This document shows positions 25,348 to 30,699 of a stretch of DNA of 32,938 bases, piece by piece. A program made the translations under genes and the position numbers. The stretch's first letter is position 1, and each line of letters opens with the position of its first letter. This DNA comes from Myxococcales bacterium (GTDB lineage: Bacteria; Myxococcota; Polyangia; Polyangiales; Polyangiaceae), in contig PLXW01000073.1 of NCBI GenBank assembly GCA_003151595.1, positions 360 through 33,297 on the forward strand, given 5' to 3'. Under the pieces are notes generated by a model. The model had not been told where the DNA came from. It made no database searches and was given only the letters and a program-made list of their open reading frames with translations.

Positions 25348-25917
25348 ATGTCGACGACGAGAGCCAAGGGGACGAACTTTCGCTCGTTCGTCTCCGCCCT
25401 CCGGCGCCTCCGTGGTGAAGAGGCGCTCGCCCGCACGATCGAGCTGTGTCCGCGCGAGATCGGCGACGCGGTGCGCGTGAACGCTTACGTCTCCGGAGGG
25501 TGGTACCCGATCGAGCAGTTCGCACAGCTCCACCAAGCGGCACAGCGCGCGTGCAAGGAAGGACCCGAGCTCTCGCGACTCCTCGGCCGCGACGGCGTGC
25601 ACGACGACTTCAAGACCGGCGTGAACCGCCTGGTCACCCTCGCGCTCACCCCCGAAGCGCTCTTCAAGTGGGCGCCGCGCGTGCTCGGCCTCTATTACGA
25701 TCGGGGTCGGATCGTGATCGAAGAGTCGCAGGTCGGCCGCGCCATGGGTCGCTTCGAAGGGTTCGACGGCTTCACGCGAGGCGTCTGGGAGGACTTGCTG
25801 GGCGGCTGTGTCGGCACGTTGGAGCTCGCGGGCGCAAAGAACATCGTCGTTCGCCACCTGTCGGGCGGCCAGGACGGCGACGCGCACCTCGGGATCGCCG
25901 TGCGCTGGACGAGCTGA
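25348..25917 (+). CDS. TIGR02265/DUF2378 family protein, paralogue 1
   Basis: The 189-aa protein matches the Myxococcales-restricted paralogous family TIGR02265 (DUF2378) as I know it: a short family, usually 180-200 residues, of unknown function and present in many copies per genome. Visible conserved features, shared with the next gene, are WYP near residue 52, DDFKTGVNRLVTLA, KWAPRVLGLYYDRGR and AMGRFEGFDGFT. No signal peptide or membrane segment is present, so it is likely cytoplasmic. The ATG at 25348 is chosen because the family's N-terminus begins there and a TGCTACGAT box precedes it. The second copy starts 30 bases after its stop. Confidence 0.82.
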   Translation: MSTTRAKGTNFRSFVSALRRLRGEEALARTIELCPREIGDAVRVNAYVSGGWYPIEQFAQLHQAAQRACKEGPELSRLLGRDGVHDDFKTGVNRLVTLALTPEALFKWAPRVLGLYYDRGRIVIEESQVGRAMGRFEGFDGFTRGVWEDLLGGCVGTLELAGAKNIVVRHLSGGQDGDAHLGIAVRWTS

Positions 25918-25927
25918 CCTGCACGTC

Positions 25928-25936
25928 TGATACGTT
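25928..25936 (+). promoter_or_regulatory. Extended -10 element for the second TIGR02265 paralogue
   Basis: TGATACGTT ends 12 nt before the ATG at 25948. It corresponds base for base to the TGCTACGAT before the first copy, so promoter and gene were probably duplicated together. Confidence 0.5.
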
Positions 25937-25947
25937 CGTCCTCGTCG

Positions 25948-26508
25948 ATGACGCAGGTGAAGGGGCTGGTCTTCCGCTCGTGGCTGGCGACGTTCAAGCG
26001 TCTCCGGGGGAGTGAAGCGTACGCCCGGACGCTCGAACGACTTCCGCAGGAGATCGCCGACTCTCTCCGCGTGAACGCGTTCGTCACCGGCTCGTGGTAC
26101 CCGGTCGAGTGGCTCCATCTCATCCAGCTCGCGGCGCGCGAATCGTGCGGCGAAGGGATCGAGCTCACGCGGGCGATCGCGCGTGAGGCGGTCAAAGACG
26201 ACTTCCGATCCGGCGTGCATCGCCTGGTGACCCTGGCCGCTTCGCCGGAATGGATCCTCAAGTGGGCGCCGAAGATCGTCGGCTACTACTACGACACGGG
26301 GCGCCTGGTGGTGGAGGAGGCCGTCGTGGGACACGCGATGGGGCGCTTCGAGGGCTTCACCGGCTTCACGAAGGATCTGTGGGAGCAGGTCATCGGCGGA
26401 AGCATGGGAGTGATGGAGCACGCCGGCGCGAAGGGGCTGACCTCGAAGACTCTCGCCGGGGGCAACGACGGCGACCCGAACATGACCTTCGCGATGCGGT
26501 GGACGTGA
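25948..26508 (+). CDS. TIGR02265/DUF2378 family protein, paralogue 2
   Basis: This 186-aa protein is a tandem paralogue of the gene at 25348. It aligns along its whole length: RLRG-EA-ART near residue 20, WYP near 50, DDFRSGVHRLVTLA, KWAPKIVGYYYDTGR, AMGRFEGFTGFT and a C-terminal GGNDGDP segment. By eye somewhat under half of the residues are identical, so the duplication is not recent. Its stop is two bases from the ATG of the zinc dehydrogenase gene, so those two are probably cotranscribed, while a separate -10-like element precedes this copy. The function is unknown; the tyrosine/tryptophan-rich pocket-like conservation might suggest ligand sensing, but that is speculation. Confidence 0.82.
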   Translation: MTQVKGLVFRSWLATFKRLRGSEAYARTLERLPQEIADSLRVNAFVTGSWYPVEWLHLIQLAARESCGEGIELTRAIAREAVKDDFRSGVHRLVTLAASPEWILKWAPKIVGYYYDTGRLVVEEAVVGHAMGRFEGFTGFTKDLWEQVIGGSMGVMEHAGAKGLTSKTLAGGNDGDPNMTFAMRWT

Positions 26509-26510
26509 CG

Positions 26511-27749
26511 ATGCGCGCGCTCGTCTTCGATCTCTCGATCGTGAAATACCTCGTGGCGAAGGCGATCGGCGCGAAGCGCGCGCCACGTCTGTTCTATGGC
26601 CCGGGCTCGTGCTTCACGCTGCGCGACGTCCCCGCTCCCACTCCACCGAACGACGAGTGGCTCGTGCTTCGACCACGCCTCGCCGGTCTGTGCGGGAGCG
26701 ATCTGGCGGCGATCTTCTTCAAGATGAGCCCGGCGATGAGCGCCGTGACGATCGGGTCGGGCGAGCGCGCCGTGTTCGGCCACGAGGTGCTCGCCGACGT
26801 GGAGCACGTGGGGCCGGGGGCGCGCGATCGCGACGTGAAGGAAGGCGATCGCGTCGTGGTCGATCCGGTCCTGGGGTGCGAAGCGCGCGGGCTCGAGCGG
26901 TGCGCGCGGTGCGCGGCGGGTGACTACGGGACGTGCGCGCGGATCGGGAGCGTGATGCCGAAGGGGGTGATCCTCGGCGCGTGCGGCGCGTGGCCCGGCG
27001 GGTTCGGCGAGCGAATGGTGGCGCACAAGTCGCAAGTGTTCCGCGTGCCGGACGCGATCCCCGACGAGCTCGCGGTGCTGGCCGAGCCGCTGGCGGTCGC
27101 CGTGCACGCGGTGCTTCGTCACCCGCCGATCGACGACGAAGAGGTGCTCGTCATCGGCGGGGGGCCCATCGCCTTCGGCGTCTTGTGGGCGCTCCGCGAG
27201 ATCGCGCCCCGCGCGCGCGTGACGCTCTTCACCGTCGAGGACTACCAGCTCGCCATCGCGCTCTCGCTCGGCGCCGAGCGCGCGTGGTCGCCGCGCGGAG
27301 GCGCGCTGATGGATCGCGCCGCGAGCGCCACGTCGTCCGCCGTGCTTCACCCCGACCTCGGACGCGAGTACCTCGCCGGCGGGTTCGCGCGCGTCTTCGA
27401 CTGCGTGGGCTCGAAGGCCAGCCTCGACGATTCGCTCCGCATCACCGCGCCCGGCGGGACGATCGTGCTGGTGGGGGCCGCGGGGGTGACCCCCTCGCTC
27501 GACCTCACGTTCTTGTGGCACAAGGAGCTCAAGGTCGAGGGCTCGGCGTACTACGGCGACGAGGCGTGGAACGGCCGCCGCGCGCGTACGTTCGACGCGA
27601 CGCTCGAGATGATGACCTCGACGCGCGCGCCGCTGGCGAGCCTGGTCACGCACCGATTCCCGCTCGAAGACTACGGGCGCGCGATCGAGGCCAGCGTGCA
27701 CCGGACCGCGCATCAGAGCGTGAAGGCGGTCTTCGCGCCTCAACGATGA
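26511..27749 (+). CDS. Zinc-dependent medium-chain alcohol dehydrogenase
   Basis: This is a 412-aa medium-chain dehydrogenase/reductase. Cys61 in GLCGSD and His91-Glu92 in GHE are catalytic zinc ligands. Cys123, Cys131, Cys134 and Cys142 form the structural zinc lobe, with a longer first gap than usual (CEARGLERC). The Rossmann motif is VIGGGPIAFGVL. Ser63 and Asp64 complete the GSD motif. The C-terminal domain carries the usual substrate-cavity pattern. It starts two bases after the TIGR02265 paralogue, suggesting transcriptional coupling. Substrate preference cannot be read; threonine- or polyol-dehydrogenase-like enzymes have the same layout. Confidence 0.88.
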   Translation: MRALVFDLSIVKYLVAKAIGAKRAPRLFYGPGSCFTLRDVPAPTPPNDEWLVLRPRLAGLCGSDLAAIFFKMSPAMSAVTIGSGERAVFGHEVLADVEHVGPGARDRDVKEGDRVVVDPVLGCEARGLERCARCAAGDYGTCARIGSVMPKGVILGACGAWPGGFGERMVAHKSQVFRVPDAIPDELAVLAEPLAVAVHAVLRHPPIDDEEVLVIGGGPIAFGVLWALREIAPRARVTLFTVEDYQLAIALSLGAERAWSPRGGALMDRAASATSSAVLHPDLGREYLAGGFARVFDCVGSKASLDDSLRITAPGGTIVLVGAAGVTPSLDLTFLWHKELKVEGSAYYGDEAWNGRRARTFDATLEMMTSTRAPLASLVTHRFPLEDYGRAIEASVHRTAHQSVKAVFAPQR

Positions 27750-27777
27750 CCGGCCGCGCTGCAGGCAAAAGACGCGG

Positions 27778-27786
27778 TGCTAGAGT
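27778..27786 (+). promoter_or_regulatory. Extended -10 element for the MBL-fold gene
   Basis: TGCTAGAGT ends 8 nt before the ATG at 27794, with nothing like a Shine-Dalgarno between. Very close to the TGCTAGGTT at 1386. Confidence 0.55.
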
Positions 27787-27793
27787 CGGCGCC

Positions 27794-28900
27794 ATGGACT
27801 CGCTTCTCCAGGGGACGACTCGCCTCACCGACTTCGACGCCGCGTGGAGCGTCGCGCGCGGAGGCCCCGCGCTTCGCGCCGTCCGCATCGCCGCCGAGAA
27901 GCTGCGCGACCGCTTCGCGTCCGGCCCGCGCGTCGTCGCCGTTCGCACGATTCCGCTGAGCACGCTGCTCTACCCGACGAAGTACGCTTTCAATTCATCG
28001 GCCGCGTCGCCCGCGCCGTACGTCGTGATGACCCATCGCTGCCTGCTCGTGCAGTTCCTTCAGGCCGGCGCGCTGAAGATGCTCCTCTTCAACCCCACGG
28101 ACATCGAAGCGGCGCGCGCCACGCCGTACTTCGCGAAGATGATCGCCCGCTTCGGCGAGCGCGCGACGAACCTCCTCGTCGAGAAGTTCGAGCCGCTCGA
28201 CGCGCAGCTGGCGCGCCTCGGCGTCGCCCCGACGGACGTCGACTACGTCGCCTTCGATCACTTCCACACCCAGGACCTCCGCGGGATCGTCGGCACCACC
28301 GACGGCGCCCGCCTGGCGCGCTTCCCCAACGCGACCTTGCTCGCGCCGAAGTGCGAGTGGGACGACTGGGACGATCTCCACCCGTACCAGCGCGCCTGGT
28401 TCGTCCGCGACGGCAAGCGGAACGCGAAGACCGATCGCATCGCCTTCACGAGCGGCGACCTCGCGATCGGCGACGGCGTGATGCTCGTTCGAACGCCCGG
28501 GCACACCTCCGGGAACCAGACGCTCTTCGTTCACACCGAACAAGGCGTGTGGGGCGTGAGCGAGAACGGCACCAGCGCCGACAACTGGTCGCCGCACGAC
28601 AGCCGCATCACGGGGCTCGCCTCGATGTGCAGGAAGAGCGAGCTCGACGTGGTCGTGAACTCGAACACGCCCGAAGGGGGCGCGACGCAGTACACGTCGA
28701 TGATCCTCGAGCGCACGATGGTCGATCGCGTGCGACGCGCACCCGCGTTCGTGCAGATGTTTCCGTCGAGCGAGATCACTCCGTCGGCGCTGGCGCCGGG
28801 ACTTGCGCCGACGCTGCTCCACCGCGCGATCACGAGCGGCGAGATCGCGGCGGCGAGGGCCTCGACGCGACGCTCCGCGCAGGTCGGGACGCGCGCCTGA
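27794..28900 (+). CDS. Metallo-beta-lactamase fold protein with altered metal motif
   Basis: The 368-aa protein has an MBL fold. FDHFHTQDLRGI at 155-165 stands where HxHxDH normally lies, giving His156, His158 and Asp161 but no final His, so the second metal site is changed. TPGHTSGNQ at 234-242 provides the next conserved His (237). The first 150 residues are an unusual N-terminal extension, and the C-terminal part holds no recognised domain. It may be a hydrolase or a divergent non-hydrolytic member. The stop overlaps the probable start of the acyltransferase gene by four bases (CTGA), so the two are coupled. Confidence 0.78.
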   Translation: MDSLLQGTTRLTDFDAAWSVARGGPALRAVRIAAEKLRDRFASGPRVVAVRTIPLSTLLYPTKYAFNSSAASPAPYVVMTHRCLLVQFLQAGALKMLLFNPTDIEAARATPYFAKMIARFGERATNLLVEKFEPLDAQLARLGVAPTDVDYVAFDHFHTQDLRGIVGTTDGARLARFPNATLLAPKCEWDDWDDLHPYQRAWFVRDGKRNAKTDRIAFTSGDLAIGDGVMLVRTPGHTSGNQTLFVHTEQGVWGVSENGTSADNWSPHDSRITGLASMCRKSELDVVVNSNTPEGGATQYTSMILERTMVDRVRRAPAFVQMFPSSEITPSALAPGLAPTLLHRAITSGEIAAARASTRRSAQVGTRA

Positions 28901-30081
28901 TCGCACGGGCATCGCGTCATCTACCCGCGCTCGACGGGGTTCGCGGGCTCGCGATCCTGTCCGTCCTGCTCGTCCACTATCTCAGCTTCACGTCGTTCAT
29001 GGATTCGAGGGCGCCGCGCTCTTGGTTCGACGAGATCTATCTCCGGCTCGTGCAGTACGGGGGCGCGGGCGTCTCGCTCTTCTTCGTCCTCTCCGGCTTT
29101 CTCATCACCGGCATCTTGCTCGACACGAGAGGCTCGCCGAACGCCTGGAGAAACTTCCTCGCGCGGCGCGCGCTCCGGATCTTCCCGCTCTACTACGCGG
29201 TGCTGGCGATCTACTTCGTGGGGCTACCGCTCCTCGGCCACGTCCCGCCGGAGGAGCGCGCGCAAGGGTGGTACTGGGCGTACCTCTCCAACTTTCACAT
29301 CGCGACGCACGGTTGGTCCGCCGGCAAGCTCGGGGCCACGTGGTCGCTCGCGGTCGAGGAGCAATTCTATTTCGTCTGGCCGCTCGCCGTCTTCGCGCTG
29401 AGCCGCCGCGCGCTGGGGTGGCTCTGCACCGCGCTCATCGTGCTCTCCGCGCTTCTTCGAGGATGGCTCGCGCTTCGCCACGCTCCCGAGGTTTCCGGGC
29501 TTGCGACACCGTACGAGCTCGACGGTCTCGCCTGGGGCGCGTGGATCGCGATCTTCGTTCGCGCGGATCGGCCGCGACTCTCGATGGCGTGGGCGGCCGC
29601 GCTCGTCGCGTCGGGCGCCCTCGGAATCTGTGCGGTCACGGGTCGCGACGACCTTCGACAGCTGCTCGTCATCCGCGAGGGCGACGCTCTCGCTCGCGCG
29701 TCGCTTCAGACGCTCTGGACGCTCTCGTGCGTGGGCGTCGTCATCGCGGGAGTCGTCGCGGTGACCGGAGACCGAGTACACTGGGCGCTGACGTTCGCGC
29801 CGCTTCGAACGCTAGGGAAATACAGCTACGGGCTCTACCTCTTGCACGTGCCCATCGGAGTCTTCCTTCGCGACCACCGGCTGGTCGACATGACGCTGCT
29901 CCCGACGCTCCGGAGATCTCACGTCCCGGCGGTCCTGTTGCTGACGCTCGCCGGCTGCGGCGTGACGTTCATGGCCGCCTGGGTGAGCTGGTACGGAATG
30001 GAAAAGCGCCTGCTCGCGCTCAAGTCCCATTTCGAAACGCCGGACTCGCTCGGTGAGGCTCCGCGCGAGCTTGGCCGCTAA
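28897..30081 (+). CDS. Acyltransferase 3 (OafA/YrhL-like) membrane protein
   Basis: This family transfers acyl groups, such as acetyl, to cell-surface sugars. The typical opening HLPALDGVRGLAILSVLLVHY is present, with the conserved His. FFVLSGFLITGIL, RRALRIFPLYYAVLAIYF and TWSLAVEEQFYFVWPLAVFA follow, all family signatures, and about ten membrane helices are predicted. The start is uncertain: between the last 160 bases of the MBL gene and the first conserved residue no ATG, GTG or TTG occurs in frame. A CTG at 28897 overlaps the upstream TGA as CTGA and gives a normal-length N-terminus (394 aa). The last bases overlap the stop codon of the convergent 51-aa peptide gene. Confidence 0.85.
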   Translation: MIARASRHLPALDGVRGLAILSVLLVHYLSFTSFMDSRAPRSWFDEIYLRLVQYGGAGVSLFFVLSGFLITGILLDTRGSPNAWRNFLARRALRIFPLYYAVLAIYFVGLPLLGHVPPEERAQGWYWAYLSNFHIATHGWSAGKLGATWSLAVEEQFYFVWPLAVFALSRRALGWLCTALIVLSALLRGWLALRHAPEVSGLATPYELDGLAWGAWIAIFVRADRPRLSMAWAAALVASGALGICAVTGRDDLRQLLVIREGDALARASLQTLWTLSCVGVVIAGVVAVTGDRVHWALTFAPLRTLGKYSYGLYLLHVPIGVFLRDHRLVDMTLLPTLRRSHVPAVLLLTLAGCGVTFMAAWVSWYGMEKRLLALKSHFETPDSLGEAPRELGR

Positions 30082-30233
30082 GCCGACGTCAGCCCGGAAG
30101 CGCCCGAGGCACCGGAGCCCGAGAAGAGCGTGACCCGCGCGACGGATCGCTTCTTCGTCATCTGCGGGCGTTCGTACGGGGCGCGCGCGTCTGCTTCGTC
30201 ACGCTTCTCGGTGCTGCCGTTCTTGTCGTTCAT
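30078..30233 (-). CDS. 51-aa RiPP-precursor-like peptide
   Basis: This short gene encodes 51 residues. The N-terminal 18 are charged (Asp, Glu, Lys, Arg). Then comes APYERPQMTKKRSVARVT (18-35), which resembles the YxxPxL leader motif recognised by RRE domains in lasso-type RiPP pathways, with Thr near the expected leader end. The C-terminus is Gly/Ser/Ala-rich (LFSGSGASGASGLTSA). It lacks Asp or Glu in the tail, so it could not close a normal lasso macrolactam, and no Cys allows a lanthipeptide. AGAGG precedes the ATG at 30233 by about 4 nt. It lies 82 bases after the tail-anchored gene, on the same strand. No B, C or other maturase genes are in the window. Coding is supported by the motif and the ribosome site, but it is short. 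Confidence 0.5.
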   Translation of the reverse strand: MNDKNGSTEKRDEADARAPYERPQMTKKRSVARVTLFSGSGASGASGLTSA

Positions 30234-30266
30234 GGAGCCTCTCGGGTGCACGGCGTGATCAGCAGG

Positions 30267-30281
30267 CGCTGCTGGTGTCGG
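30267..30281. repeat. Hairpins in the gap before the peptide gene
   Basis: The gap 30234-30315 contains CAGCAG-GCG-CTGCTG, a perfect 6-bp stem with a 3-base loop, and further toward the tail-anchored gene a palindrome TTCGTACGAA inside GTTTCG...CGAAAC. Either could be an mRNA-processing or attenuation structure between the two minus-strand genes. No T-run follows. Confidence 0.3.
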
Positions 30282-30315
30282 AGCATACGAGGAGTTTCGT
30301 ACGAAGGCGAAACGA

Positions 30316-30618
30316 TCAGCGCGGTCCGTCGTGGGTCATCCACCAGGCGCTCAAGGCCAGAAGCAACACGGCGGTTACACCGACCAGCAGCGCAGCCATG
30401 GGGTCGGGCTTGGTGCGGGTCACGAGCGACTCCGCCGCACGCTTCACGGCGTCGTCCTGAGAGGAGGCGATCACCCTCGCCGCCTCGCTCCGGAGGCGCC
30501 CGAAATCCCCTGCCGTGAACGTCGCTACGAGCGCGTCGAGCTCCGGATCGCGCGGGAATTCCCGGGTGAACGCCGGTCGCCCGTCGTCTTTGCCGCCCGT
30601 TTTCTCGTCGTCCGCCAC
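30316..30618 (-). CDS. Tail-anchored small membrane protein
   Basis: This 100-aa protein has a hydrophilic N-terminal region (ADDEKTGGKDDGRP), then a short helical repeat-like segment (DPELDALVATFTAGDFGRLR, AARVIASSQDDAVKRAAESL) and a single C-terminal transmembrane helix (PMAALLVGVTAVLLLALSAW) near the end. The layout, a TPR-like helix pair plus a tail anchor, recurs in hypothetical proteins of myxobacteria as I recall. The start is GTG at 30618. A consensus TTGACA (30648-30653), a 17-base spacer and TGGAGT (30625-30630) lie ahead, and the -10 ends 7 nt from the GTG, which fixes the start and implies a leaderless mRNA. The 51-aa peptide gene follows downstream. Function unknown. Confidence 0.7.
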   Translation of the reverse strand: MADDEKTGGKDDGRPAFTREFPRDPELDALVATFTAGDFGRLRSEAARVIASSQDDAVKRAAESLVTRTKPDPMAALLVGVTAVLLLALSAWWMTHDGPR

Positions 30619-30624
30619 GCGCGG

Positions 30625-30653
30625 ACTCCACGCGGGCGGCCGCGCTCTGTCAA
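30625..30653 (-). promoter_or_regulatory. Sigma70-type promoter for the tail-anchored gene
   Basis: TTGACA at 30653-30648, exactly 17 bases, then TGGAGT at 30630-30625 (minus strand). The only full -35 consensus I saw in the window. The predicted transcription start is at or next to the GTG at 30618. Confidence 0.6.
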
Positions 30654-30683
30654 GCGCGCCATGCTTCCTCGGCGAAGAGCCGG

Positions 30684-30692
30684 TGATATACC
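30684..30692 (+). promoter_or_regulatory. Extended -10 element for the lipase-like gene
   Basis: TGATATACC ends 8 nt before the ATG at 30700. It lies back to back with the minus-strand promoter at 30625-30653. Confidence 0.5.
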
Positions 30693-30699
30693 GGCACGC

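Noticed and set aside
27844..28896. N-terminal extension of the acyltransferase back into the MBL gene
   Set aside because: It would add 351 Arg/His-rich residues overlapping the MBL gene in another frame and has no homology; the family begins at HLPALDG.
30078..30233. Calling the 51-aa peptide a lasso peptide precursor
   Set aside because: The tail has no Asp or Glu for the macrolactam and no lasso cyclase or peptidase is in the window. Only the leader-like motif supports a RiPP relation.
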